Positions 1 through 11,700 of a DNA stretch of 64,000 bases are shown one piece after another. The notes under the pieces were generated by a model. It worked only from the letters and a program-made list of their open reading frames with translations, made no database searches and was not told the origin of the DNA. The position numbers were made by a program, and so were the translations under genes. Position 1 is the stretch's first letter. Every line of letters begins with the position of its first letter. The stretch comes from an uncultured Lachnospiraceae bacterium (lineage in GTDB: Bacteria; Bacillota; Clostridia; Lachnospirales; Lachnospiraceae). Where the stretch lies: contig ONDO01000007.1 of assembly GCA_900316625.1 (NCBI GenBank), positions 1 to 64,000 on the forward strand, read 5' to 3'.

Positions 1-1
1 C

Positions 2-2481
2 GAGGCAGGAAGCAATATCCTCTATGCCAACACTTTTGGTGCAAACCCAAGAAAATTAAAATGTGCTTCAATTTCTACTGCGGATGCAGTCAAGAATGCA
101 ATCCGGATTGCAAGACGTGCTGTAGAGAAGTATGAAGCAGAGGAAGCGACGAAGCTCGCAGGCAGGACGAAGCTCGCAGGCAGGACGGAGCCCGCAGGCA
201 GGACGGAGCCCGCAGGCAGGACGAAGCTCGCAGGCAGGACGAAGCTCGCAGGTAGCAAGAAGTCCGCAGGTAGGAAGGGACCGGAGGAAGAAGACAAGAT
301 CTTGCAGCCACATGCTGTTGCTCTGGATGTCGGCCCCATTGGAGAACTCTTAGAACCCCTTGGAACAGTTACCTTCGAGGAGCATATGAAGCCTACGCAG
401 AAACCATGAAGGCTGGTGCAGAGGCCGGGGCAGATCTGGTAGTGATCGAAACCTTTACGGATCTTCAGGATGCAAGGGCGGCTGTTCTTGCGGCAAAGGA
501 GAATACAGACCTTCCCGTCTGGGTGACCATGACCTTTGAAGAGTCTGGCAGAACCTTCACCGGAACGACAATCTCGGCTTTTGCCATGACCATGGAAGCT
601 CTTGGAGTTGAGGCAGTTGGTATCAACTGTTCCTTAGGACCCAATGAGATTCTGCCTCTGATCCAAGAGATGGCTGAGTGGACCAGACTTCCTCTGATCG
701 TAAAACCCAATGCAGGCCTTCCTGACCCGGCGACAGGAGAGTATCATCTGAAGGCTTCTGACTTCGCAGACCAGATGCTTCCCTTTGCCAAGCTCCCGGT
801 ATATGTGATGGGCGGCTGCTGTGGAACCAATCCTGACTACATTAGAGAATTAGTTAAATCAACAATTAATATCGAACCGCCTATACCAAATAAAGAGGTC
901 CGCCGAGGAATCTGTTCCCCGACCAAGACCTGTGAATTCGGCGGTGTTCGTGTCATTGGTGAGCGACTGAACCCGACGGGAAAGAAGAAGTTCCAGAAGG
1001 CTCTCTTAGAGCATGATATGGCCTACATTCTCAATGTCGCTCTAGAGGAAGAAGAAGCCGGTGCGGATGTCCTCGACGTGAACGTCGGTGTTCCGGGCGG
1101 AGATGAGAAGGAACTCATGGTGGAGGTCCTGCGTGCTCTGCTTGGCGTCGTATCCCTGCCCCTGCAGATCGACTCCAGAGATCCGGAGACAGTGGAAGCT
1201 GCGCTTCGCATCTATCCTGGCCGGGCCCTCGTGAATTCCATCAATGCAGATGATAAGACACTTGACCGCCTGCTTCCTGTTCTGAAGAAATATGGAGCAG
1301 CAACCGTAGCCCTCTGCCTCAGTGATGAAGAAGGGATTCCTCCCACAGCAGAAGGCCGTGTCCGTATGGCAGAGCACATCTTAGAGAGAACCGATGCCAT
1401 CGGCATCCCAAGAGACGATCTCCTTATGGACTGCCTTACCCTTACTGTTTCTGCCCAGCAGGACCAGGCCAGGGAGACGCTTCGCGCCCTTCGTACAGTG
1501 ACGGAGGAGTTCGGCGTTCATGCAACTTTAGGTGTCAGCAATATCTCCTTTGGTCTGCCGGCAAGGATGCACATTACAGAGAACTTCCTGATCCAGGCCA
1601 TGACCTGTGGATTAGACTTCCCTATTGTAAATCCCAATCAGCTTAGCATTATGGATGCAGTCGCATCCTTTAAGGTCTTAAGTGGAGAAGACGAGTCCTG
1701 TAACGCCTATATTGAACGCTTCTCCAACCGTGTAGAAACCAGCCAGGTGACAATCGACATAGCGTCCGGAGCAGCTGGGACCGGAAGTAAAACTGCAGGA
1801 ACCGGTGCAGGCGCAGCCGGATCTGCCGCAGGATCTGCATCGAAGTTTGGAGAACCCGGAACCATCCGTTATTCCGTTATCAAGGGACTGAAGGAAGAGA
1901 CCAGAGCCATCGCAGAAGCCAGGTTAGATCAGATGTCAGAAGAAGACCTGATCAATCAGGAACTGATACCCGCCCTGGACCAGGTTGGTGAACTCTATGA
2001 GAAGGGCACTCTCTTCCTGCCTCAGCTGATCAGCGCAGCCAATGCTGCCACTGCAGCCTTCGATATGATCCGTGACCGCATTGCCAAGAAGGGTGATGGA
2101 AGTCAGGTGGATCGTGGCTCGATCGTCATCTGCACGGTAAAAGGCGATGTACATGATATCGGTAAGAATATCGTTCGTGTCGTTCTCGAGAATTATGGGT
2201 ATCACATGATCGACCTGGGCCGGGATGTTCCGGTGGAGACTGTTGTGGACTGCGTGGTGAAGAACAAGATCAAGCTGGTTGGCCTGTCCGCCCTGATGAC
2301 CACAACGCTTCCTGCCATGAAGGAGACCATTGACGCGATAAAAGCCGTCTCTCCCGAGACAAAGATCATGGTTGGTGGCGCAGTTCTTACTCCCGAGTAT
2401 GCAGAAGAAATGGGCGCAGATTTCTATAGCCGTGATGCCAAGGACGGTGTAGAGATCGCCAAGAAAGTGTTTGGGAAGTAA
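2..2481 (+). CDS. metH: Cobalamin-dependent methionine synthase, 3' part, with an apparent frameshift
   Basis: Transfers a methyl group from methyltetrahydrofolate to homocysteine via B12. The start lies before the window. Frame 2 (2-409) carries the first homocysteine methyltransferase segment (NTFGANPRKL, ALDVGPIGELLEPLG). Frame 1 (from 406) continues with the zinc-site motifs GINCSLGP and GGCCGTNPDY, the pterin-binding domain (GERLNPTGKKKF), a Gly/Ala-rich linker near 1765-1845, then the B12 cap and B12-binding domains with the cobalt-ligand motif GDVHDIGKN. The two frames join as FEE-AYEAYAETM if one base is restored near 380-386, so this is one gene with a one-base loss, or a sequence error. 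The S-adenosylmethionine activation domain of long MetH is absent, as in many Firmicutes. An 18-bp tandem repeat interrupts the first domain. The gene lies 75 bp before a MetF fusion gene, which supplies its methyl donor. Confidence 0.9.
149..274 (+). repeat. 18-bp tandem repeat inside metH
   Basis: Seven consecutive 18-bp units start at 149, 167, 185, 203, 221, 239 and 257. The unit is ACGAAGCTCGCAGGCAGG with variants, and units 3 and 4 read ACGGAGCCC. In the metH frame they encode TKLAGR-type hexapeptides, a basic, low-complexity insertion between KYEAEEA and the ALDVGPIGELLEPLG motif of the homocysteine methyltransferase barrel. The period is a multiple of three, so copy-number change keeps the frame. 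Confidence 0.95.
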
Positions 2482-2556
2482 GGAATAGTACTGAGCAGCC
2501 AGAGTTCCGCGAATCGTAATCAATCGTGGGATAGGAAAAAAGATTAGGAAATAAAC

Positions 2557-4482
2557 ATGCATAAACAGACTGACATCAGAGAATATCTCTCACAACACAG
2601 ACTTCTCTTCGATGGAGCTTTTGGAACATATTATACCCGCCTGGTTCACGCTGATGAGAAGTCAGGTCCCTGCGAAGCAGGAAACGTAGAGCATGCGGAT
2701 CTTGTGCAGAGAATTCACGAAGAGTATATCGCAGCAGGTGCGAATGCCATCAAGACCAATACCTTTGGCGCTTACGCTGAGTTAGTGGGCGGAGAAGAGA
2801 AGCAGGAGGTAATTGTAAGTGAGGGCTGTCGTCTTGCCTTTGAAGCTGCAGATGCAGTAGACAACCGGGCTCTCTTAGAACAGGGCAAGAGGGGAGAGCA
2901 ATTTTTTGTCTTCGGTGATCTGGGACAGGCTCCCGGTGAGACTGCAGAGGAGATGGCAGTAAATTATATTGCTCTGGCTGACTTCCTGCTGAAATCAGGA
3001 ATTGAGAACTTCCTCTTCGAGACGCTGTCTGTAAGTGATGGCCTTGTGGAAGCAGTAAAGTACATTCGAGAGAAGAAGCCGGATGCTTTTATCATTGCAT
3101 CTTTCGGTGTCCTGACGGATGGCTATACCTCGGATGGAATGCAGTTCGAGAAGATGCTTACGAATCTGTCGGAGAGCAAATTATTTGATGTGTTTGGCCT
3201 CAACTGTGTTACTTCGGCCAGCCATATGAAGATGTTAGTCAAGAAGCTTCCGGAAGGCCTGCGAAAGCGTATGAGCGTTATGCCAAATGCAGGTTATCCT
3301 GTGGTCAGAGGTTTTCACACGGTATTCGAAGGGAAATCCTCCTATTTTGTGGAGGGCATTCAGGAGATGGCAAAGGCAGGAGTGCCCATTCTGGGTGGCT
3401 GCTGTGGAACAACGCCGGACTATATCCGTAGGGTAAGGGAGATGCTGGAAGAAGAGCATTTACTAGATTTTACGGGAGAAGGAGCAGAAGGTAATTCAGG
3501 AAAAGTAGATTGGACAATTCCAATTTCCGTCAAAGAGATGGAGACCGGAAAGAAGCGTTCTGAGACAGAGAAGGCGGCTGCCCTTCCTTTCCGCGAAGCG
3601 GGGGAGGCATTAGGAAACCGCTTAAAATCCAAGCTGGATGCCGGTCAAAAGATCATTGCAGTGGAACTGGATTCGCCGGTGGGGGCTGATTCCGGAAAGT
3701 TTATGCGCGGTGCGGCTGAGCTTCAGGAGGCTGGTGTGGATTGCATCACCATCGCTGACAACCCCATTGCCAGAGCCAGAATGGATGCGACGGTGCTGGC
3801 TTGCAAGGTTAAGCAGACCCTGGATCTGGATGTGATTCCCCATATGACCTGTCGCGACCGTAATGCGAATGCCACCAGAAGCCTGCTCCTGGGTGCTTAT
3901 GCAGACGGGATCAGAAATGTTCTGATCGTGACCGGAGACCCTATTCCGACGGCGAAGAGGGATGAGGTGCAGAAGGTTTACCAGTTTAATTCCAGAAAAC
4001 TGATTTCCTACGTGGATTCCTTGAATGAGGAACTCTTTGAGGAACCGATGAATATCTTTGGAGCGCTGAATGTGAATGCTCGGAATTTCGAGATTGAACT
4101 GGGACGCGCTGTGGAGAAGGTAGCGGACGGCGCCAAGGGATTTTTGACACAGCCGGCCATGACGGACGAAGCGGTTATGAATCTAAAGCACGCAAGGGAA
4201 GTGCTAAGAGACAGCGCCAAGATCATCGGTGGTATTATTCCGGTGGTGAGTGAGAAAAATGGTCGTTTTATGGAATCTGAAATCTCCGGAATCCACCTGT
4301 CTGAGGAGATGATCAACTCTTACCACGGACTAGAGAGAGAAGAAGCAGAGGAACTCGCCGTGAAGTATTCCCTTCTCTATGCCAGAAAGATGGCAGATTA
4401 CGTGGATGGCTATTATCTCATGACTCCCTTCGGAAGAACAGGGCTCATGGCTCGAATCGTGGCAGCCCTAAAGAAGGAATAA
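2557..4482 (+). CDS. Bifunctional homocysteine S-methyltransferase / methylenetetrahydrofolate reductase
   Basis: A 641-residue fusion of the YitJ type. Residues ~1-300 are a homocysteine methyltransferase barrel (LFDGAFGTYYTRL, NTFGAYAELV, zinc motif GGCCGTTPDYIR). Residues ~355-641 are a MetF domain (AVELDSPVGAD, ITIADNPIARARMD, VIPHMTCRDRN, LIVTGDPIP) that reduces 5,10-methylene-THF to 5-methyl-THF. The linker at ~305-345 is charged. The ATG follows AGGAA at 2545-2549. It lies 75 bp after metH in the same direction, so the pair probably forms a methionine-synthesis operon: this enzyme makes the methyl donor that MetH uses. Which thiol or methyl donor the N-terminal domain uses cannot be read from the sequence. 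Confidence 0.92.
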   Translation: MHKQTDIREYLSQHRLLFDGAFGTYYTRLVHADEKSGPCEAGNVEHADLVQRIHEEYIAAGANAIKTNTFGAYAELVGGEEKQEVIVSEGCRLAFEAADAVDNRALLEQGKRGEQFFVFGDLGQAPGETAEEMAVNYIALADFLLKSGIENFLFETLSVSDGLVEAVKYIREKKPDAFIIASFGVLTDGYTSDGMQFEKMLTNLSESKLFDVFGLNCVTSASHMKMLVKKLPEGLRKRMSVMPNAGYPVVRGFHTVFEGKSSYFVEGIQEMAKAGVPILGGCCGTTPDYIRRVREMLEEEHLLDFTGEGAEGNSGKVDWTIPISVKEMETGKKRSETEKAAALPFREAGEALGNRLKSKLDAGQKIIAVELDSPVGADSGKFMRGAAELQEAGVDCITIADNPIARARMDATVLACKVKQTLDLDVIPHMTCRDRNANATRSLLLGAYADGIRNVLIVTGDPIPTAKRDEVQKVYQFNSRKLISYVDSLNEELFEEPMNIFGALNVNARNFEIELGRAVEKVADGAKGFLTQPAMTDEAVMNLKHAREVLRDSAKIIGGIIPVVSEKNGRFMESEISGIHLSEEMINSYHGLEREEAEELAVKYSLLYARKMADYVDGYYLMTPFGRTGLMARIVAALKKE

Positions 4483-4546
4483 TAATGGCAGAGTTAGAGT
4501 ATATTTTCTGATCATAACTTGGGGTGAATTGTAGGATGTGCCTGGC

Positions 4547-5344
4547 TTATTTCTGGAGCGAAAGCACCATTAGATGCTTTCCGGATACGCGGAACCGGAT
4601 GTTGGCGCCGGCGTAATTCATGCCGTAGATTCTTTCCGGATCATCCTGGTAAGAAGGTCTGGGATCTTCGGACAGGATGGAAGTAAGCTCTGACTGCATA
4701 TGGTCTTGGTCGGTGAAGATGCCGGAGAGGTCGGTAAGTGCCTGTTCTGACCATTCCACATCCAAACGATATTCGCCATCAGAATACTCATCTGTGAAAC
4801 CGCCGATGGCATCCGTATGTGAATCAGCGAAGGGGATATAGGGCTTGATGTCGTAGATGGGGGTACCATCCATGAGGTCTGCACCTTCGACATAGAGAAT
4901 CGGTGCATCTTCTGCATCCAGATCGACTCCGATCAGTTTGACGGAGGACAGAGCCAGTCCATTGGGACGGAAGGAGGCACGTGTTGCAAAGACACCCATA
5001 TGGGTGTTGCCACCCAGTCTGGGAGGGCGGACAGTGGGACGAAAAGTTCCGGATTCGAGGAAAGAGAACTCCCGTGAATCGGGGTTGGAGTTAGAAGATA
5101 ACTGAGCGGAGCTGGTCTTCATGTTGCCTGAGAAACACCAGATCAACCAGAGGTAGTTAAAGCCTTCGATCCCACGGACGGCATTACTATCCCGAAACTC
5201 AGGAACAAAGCGGATTTCGGAACGGACCTGGGCAAGGCCACTCTGGCGAGGAATGCCGAACTTTTCATCAAAACCATTCTGTATATATGCGATAGGACGG
5301 AGCAGAAGATTGTCTTGTGCTCCCTTATTGTTTTTATTCGTCAT
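4547..5344 (-). CDS. trmO: tRNA m6t6A37 methyltransferase TrmO-like (TsaA family)
   Basis: TsaA/TrmO family proteins methylate N6-threonylcarbamoyladenosine at position 37 of threonine tRNAs. The protein begins with the beta-barrel signature RPIAYIQNGF...KFGIPRQSGL and continues with EIRFVPEFRD, EGFNYLWLIWCFSGN and the family motif RPPRLGGNTHMGVFATRASFRPNG, then LDGTPIYDIKPYIPFADS-like text (here MDGTPIYDIKPYIP), all typical of bacterial TrmO. The frame stays open to a TTG at 5374, but ATG 5344 (TNKNNKGAQDN) is the likelier start. The gene points toward the end of the metF fusion (convergent, 64 bp apart). The other side faces the giant repeat gene across a 450-bp divergent gap. Confidence 0.85.
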   Translation of the reverse strand: MTNKNNKGAQDNLLLRPIAYIQNGFDEKFGIPRQSGLAQVRSEIRFVPEFRDSNAVRGIEGFNYLWLIWCFSGNMKTSSAQLSSNSNPDSREFSFLESGTFRPTVRPPRLGGNTHMGVFATRASFRPNGLALSSVKLIGVDLDAEDAPILYVEGADLMDGTPIYDIKPYIPFADSHTDAIGGFTDEYSDGEYRLDVEWSEQALTDLSGIFTDQDHMQSELTSILSEDPRPSYQDDPERIYGMNYAGANIRFRVSGKHLMVLSLQK

Positions 5345-5791
5345 ATGAAATCTCGATTCAATTCTATTTGCCAAAACAGATGATAGGGCAATTCTATAGG
5401 ACAGGTGGAGATGACCGCTTGTCCTTCATTTACGAAGTATACCGAAAAGTGCCTGTGACGTCACGATCGGAAATAGCGCAACGAAAGAAGCTCGTTCGAA
5501 ATGGACGAAAAGTGTGGAAAATCTCGTTCGCGTGTACCAGACCGTTTCAGCGCGGTGAACACAGAATGTTCAAAAGTTTACAATAGAAACTAAAAATCGA
5601 TGTAAAAATGCAACTAAATGCCAAAATTACGCGGTTTAAGAGAAGTTTAATTCTCATTCAAGTCACTACATGTTATCATAAAAGCTGAATGAGTGTGCCC
5701 CTTTTTCCGTGAGGAAGTAAGAGGCGGGGCTCAGAACCGGTTGGAGAAAGGATCCTCCTGCATAGGAAAACAGAAATTAGGAAGAAATTAC
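5345..5791. other. Divergent intergenic region upstream of the giant gene
   Basis: I see no convincing gene in these 447 bases. An 89-codon open frame (5317-5586) has no family signature or good ribosome binding site and overlaps trmO. The palindrome GTGACGTCAC lies at 5455-5464. A possible -10 (TATCAT) lies near 5674 with no clear -35. The last 15 bases before the giant gene hold its AGGAAGAAA ribosome binding site. Confidence 0.5.
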
Positions 5792-8700
5792 ATGCGTAGA
5801 AAAGAATTTGCAAAGAGAATAACAGCAATCATTCTTGCAGCGACAACCATGTTGTCCGTTGCAGGGACGAATAATTCCGCTGCAGAGGATGCAAGGGATG
5901 TGGAGGAAGAGGCTGTCGAGGAGACGACGCCTAAGGATGGAGATGAGAATCAGGAAGGAACGACTTCGGTTCTTCCTGCAGCAGAAGCGAATGGTGATGC
6001 AAATTCTGTCATCGCTCTTGATGTTCTGCCGGCTAATAGCAGAATCATCACTGCGGACGAGAAGAAGTCTGTAGAGGATGCGATTGCACTTCTGCCCAAA
6101 ACATGGAATGCAACCATGGGGGATGGAAGTAAGAAGAATATTGATATTTCATGGACCTGCATGGATGACTTCAACAATAGCGAGAAGACATCCTTTGTTT
6201 TCGCGGGCTCCTTTGCGGACACGACGCTAAATACAAGCCTGAATGCAGAGGATATCTCTAAACTCCTGCGTTATGAGATCATCTTTGCCAGTGAAGCCGA
6301 AGTTGATGAGACCCTTGAGGTTTCTCAGGAGAAGCCTACCGGCCGTCAGAGTATGACCTTCAACTTCAGTGATAACTCTCTGATGGTTGAACTTGCAGAA
6401 GAGGATGATGCAAATTCCCTGACCACCCAGGCCTATTCTGCAAGATATCTTGCTGCAGAGCCTGAGCAGACCAGCGTCCTGTCTGAAGCTGCAACCGGAA
6501 CCATGTCCCGGATTAGTGCGACAGAGGAAGAGTACGCATATCTTCATCTGACCGATGCAGAGAAGGAACTATATAACGCGATTGATCAGCAGGTAGATAA
6601 CTACCTCTACTACGGTGTAGAGCCGATACATACTTCTACTCATAACGCGGATAATGAGCAGATTGATCTGTCTATAACGGAAGCAATTGTTGTACCGAAT
6701 GGCCTCTCTGTAGATAGAGCACAGCAGATTCTGATGATCTATGAAGGCTTGAATCCCCAGGCGTTCTTCTTATCGACTGCAATTGGCTATGGTACTCGAC
6801 CTTGTACAGACGGCACTACCGAGAATATCCTGATTGGATATCTCTTCCCGGATTTCGACACTGCAGCTGAAATTAAAAAAGGTGCAGAAGACCTTTCTAC
6901 AAATCTTAAAAATACAGTCAAGTCTGTTGAGAATACGGCCACCTCAGATTATGAAGCAGCAGAGCTTCTTCATAACGCCTTATGTGAGAGGGTTGTGTAT
7001 GATCGCGCAGCGGTGAATTACAGTGGGCCGATTCCACCTTCTTCCTGGACCGTTGGAAATATCATGTACGATCAGTCAATCGCTAGTGCATTTATTGATA
7101 ACTCAGTAGTAAATGCCACGGATACATCTGCTCAGAGAACGGTCTGTGCAGGTTACGCAAAGTCTTACACTGCATTAGCTAGACTGGAAGGCTTTGAAGC
7201 TATGTCTGTAACCAGTAGGGGCCACGAGTGGAATAAGATGAAACTCTATGACACTTGGTTCATCGTGGATTGCACTTGGGATGATACGGATGACGCAAGT
7301 GTTCCCTATGTCTACGATCATTTCCTGGTCCCTCAGTCTTATTTTGATAACGATCCGCTTGCAAAAGAAAATCATACAGAGGACTCTACCTGGAAGGGGA
7401 TCTCCCCTGCAGCTGAGCAGAACTTTGTATATGGCATCAAGTTTGATGCGAACACAGAGGATGAGACGCTGGCTGGTGAGATGACATCCATAGCTCCGCA
7501 GACACAGAATAGTTCTGTGACTCTGGGTGCAAATGTTTATACCAGAGCTGATTATGCTTTTGTTGGTTGGGATACCCTTGCTGATCGACAGAACAATGCA
7601 GATGGAACACATTATGCTGCACATACTGAAATTCCTGTCATGTACGAGGATGGAGAAGTACTGGCAAATGGATTAACAACAGTTCCTGCAAATAAAGAAC
7701 TTCACCTCTACGCTAAGTGGGCGGAGAAAAAATATACCATTACCTATGATGGCAATGGAGCAGATAACGCATTAAAAGAAACTGCAGATGGTCAGGTTAG
7801 AAGAACAATGGATACGGAGACCGTATCTGTGAATGATGATCATGCCCTTGCCGGTAACCTCTACACCAGGAAGGGATATACCCTGTCCGGATGGAATACG
7901 GATCAGTATGGAAGAGGCCAGGAGTATGCGGAGGATGCAATCCTTCCTTCTTCAACAGCCAAGTATGGAGATGAGATTGTTCTCTATGCCCAGTGGAGTG
8001 CTGATCAGTACGATATCAACTACTACAATATTGAAGACGGAATGGAGAACCCAAACCCCGCAGCATACTCTGTTGAGAATCTGACAGATGGAAAACTGAT
8101 CTTAGCTGATCCAATTTCCAACGACGCCAGATATTTTGATGGATGGTATACTACTGCCGACTTTAAGGCAGGAACCAAGGTAACCGAACTGACTGCTGAT
8201 ACAGAGCGTGTGCATGGAGCTGTTGAGCTCTATGCAAAGTGGTCCAAGGGACTTCAGATTGTATTTGATGCAAACACTCCGGAAGGTCAGACTGTCAATG
8301 GAAAGATGCCCAAAGCAACTTTCCAGCAGGCAGGAGATTACACCTTCCCTGAGAATAACTATTCTGTGAATGGATATGCCTTCCAGGGATGGGCATTCAC
8401 ATCGGAAGCTACCAGTGCAGAAATTTCTGATCATCAGACTGTTTCACTCCAGTCAGGAACCCTAACCTATTCTCTGAAGGGTGAAGACAAGACCAGGGAT
8501 TTGTCTGCTCTGGATACATCCGCGATCGGTGATTCTACAGTTCTGACTCTCTATGCAGTTTGGAAGAAGGCAGATCTCCAGCTGGTGTTCGATGCGAATG
8601 GAAGCGATGCATTCCCTGGATATTTCCTCTCTGGAGATGAGACCCTCTCTAATGAAGATAAGACCATCCATCCTTCTGTTCTGACGCAGAGTGTTGACTA

Positions 8701-11700
8701 TAAGGATACCTACTATGTGGGTAAGTGGTCTGAAGGAGACGGAGACACTCTTTTATCTTATGATTCTGCTCTTGTACGCAGGGACGGATATGAATTTACC
8801 GGCTGGAATACTCAGCCGGATGGAAGAGGAACGACTTGGTATTATGGTACCAGGAATACCAATAACTATGCAACCGGATCTGTAATTACTCTTTATGCCC
8901 AGTGGAGACCGGTGACTTACTATATTTCTTACAACAACACCACAAGCACTCGTGCCACTGCTACGCTTAAGTCCACTTATAAAGTGAACGATAGCGCAGA
9001 TGGCCGATATGTGCTGCCTGAACTTACCCGCAATAACTATAAGTTCCTTGGCTGGTATAAGAGTAAGGAAGATGCAAAGAATGCTGTTGATCTTGCAACA
9101 GGAATGACAACGCTAGACGAACTTGGCCTTAAGGAAGAGACTAAGCCGGCAGCTGTTACTGAGATTAGCCCTGCAAATTATCAGGGAATGTTAACTCCTA
9201 ATGGTTCTCGTCAGTACATCTATCTCTATGCTGCAATGCAGCCTTATACCTATACCGTAACTTACGATCTAAATGCAGAAAATGACGAAACTGCATCTCT
9301 CGGAATTGACAACAAGACGGGTGATCCCTATGTTTCCGGTCAGATGTATGAAATCGACAAGACTTATCAGTTTGCAGTTGCATCTCGTAACGGTTTTAGA
9401 TTCGATTATTGGACTGTAAATGCGGATGGCAGCGGCAATCGCTATGGTGCACATACCAATTTCCGTAATCTCAAGGTGGCTGAGGGCAATCCTGACTTCA
9501 AGGTTTATGCCCATTGGACCCCTATTACCTATGCAATTGACTACAATTTATCCGGTGGCCGCAACAGCAACCTGAATCCTTTGAGATTTACGGTTCAGAC
9601 AAAGGAAGCGGATCTTCGTCTCTACAATGCGACAAAGACAAATTATGTATTCAAGGGCTGGTCTCTGAAGAACCCGGCAGATGCGACCTATACGGATGCG
9701 GATCTGATCCAGGTTGGAGAGAAGGATACTCTTGGCTATGTAAGACTGGATCCTACGAAGATTTCTGCATACTATGGTGGCCTTGCAAATATTCCCCGTG
9801 AGCGCCTGATTGTTTATGCAGTATTTGAACCCTATACCTATACCATTCGTTATCACAGCGAGAGTGCAGAGGCTAAGTTCGTAAATCCTGATCGTGACGA
9901 CGCATCGGTATGTACGGTAAGAGGATACGAAGTAGATCAGAATTATCAGTATTTGAAGGATATTTACAGACCGGGTTATTCCATCGCAAACTGGAATACC
10001 CGCCCAGATGGAAATGGCAGTCGATATACTGCCGGTGCAAACTTCCGCAATCTGACTACAACAGCTGACGATGTGATTGATCTCTATGCACAGTGGACGC
10101 AGGCTACCTATCGAATCACCTATGACCTTCAGGGTGGTAACAATAATGGTGGTAACATCAGTAGTTTCAATATTAATTCTGCTGAGTCCCTACTTAAGAA
10201 TGCTCGTCTCAATGGTAATGATAAGCTCTTTGATCATTGGGAATATGTAGATAAGGACGGTAAGACGCAGACAATTACTTCAATCAATCCTAAAACTCTG
10301 ATTGATCGTGTTGCGACCTATAACATTACACTTACTGCGGTATGGAAGCCTTACCGCATTGTTTACCATGCAAATGGCGGCAATGGCTTGGCTCTTAATG
10401 CAGATAAGCCCTCTGATTTGAGCCAGGAATATGCAGTAGATGGAGATGTTGCAGTTGCAGCCCAGACGACGGATAAGTCTCTTGCTCGTACTGGTTACAT
10501 CCTGAATTATTGGTCTACTAATGCGAATGGATCCGGTAATCGTTATAACCCCGGCCAGACCTATAAGAGATTTGCATCTACCCTGAATCAGAATCTTTGG
10601 ACTCTGGAAACAGTAGGAGAGGGTGAAGCAAGCAAGAAAGTTTATACGCTGAATCTCTATGCATCCTGGGCTAGAAATGGGTATACCATCTCTTACCAGA
10701 ACATGTCCGGAGCAAGGAACGGAGATGGAAATCCTGCTTCTTACCACGTTGAGAGTGCTGATGTCGTTCTGAGCGATGCGACCAAGACCGGATACAAATT
10801 TGCCGGCTGGTATAGCACTGCAGATCAGGCGGATGCTGCTGTAGATGCATATAAGAAAGGACAGAACAGCACTGAAGGACGAGTAACTGAAATTAATGCG
10901 TCCAATGTTGAGATGCTTGAGGATCCTACTCGTGCATCCGGAACAAGAAGATACATCAATCTCTATCCTGCATGGGTTCCTGTAACCTATACCCTTCGTT
11001 ACCATTCCAACTTTGGAAATGATCAGGTAAAGGAGGTCGTTTATGAGTATGGTATCAATGCAAAATATGCTGATGATGCAACTTTTACGAATACTGGTTA
11101 CTCTCTGAACCGATGGAATACCAGAGCGGACGGAAGTGGTTCTAATTATTATCCGAATCGTGACTTCCGTAATATGACTGATACCGATGAGAACGTGATC
11201 GATCTCTATGCTCAGTGGAATACGATTCGATACACCATTACCTATGATCTTAGAAATGGTGACTCCAATGGTAGAAATAACACTACATATTACGTGAATT
11301 CGGAAGCATTCTCTCTGAATGATGGAACCAGAGCCAATGCAAGTTTCCTTGGCTGGTACAGAACTTCTGCAGACGCTCGCCTCGCTGAACGAATTGCAAA
11401 GGGAATGGCTGGCAGCGATGTGACTGCTAAGGAGGACATCAACGGAAAGAGAATCTATCTCTTTGTTCCTTCTGAATGGGCAGAGGACGGTAATATTACG
11501 CTCTATGCTGCCTGGGATACGACAGACTACACGGTGGAATATAATTTGAATGCTAATGATGCGGCATTCGGGAAGGTTGTAGAGCCGTCTTCTGAAAATG
11601 CAGAATGGACGGTAAAGAAAGAAGTTGCCCCCAAGCTTACCGTAGCTTACGGAGATAACTTCCGTATGACGGATCATGCTGTTCGCCTCGGTTATACCCT

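Noticed and set aside
5317..5586. 89-codon plus-strand frame before the giant gene
   Set aside because: No good start site or recognisable sequence, and it overlaps trmO on the other strand.
10280..11677. Long minus-strand open frame (465 codons) inside the giant gene
   Set aside because: It is an antisense shadow of the repeat coding sequence with no family signature or ribosome binding site; the same holds for 22,038-23,240.
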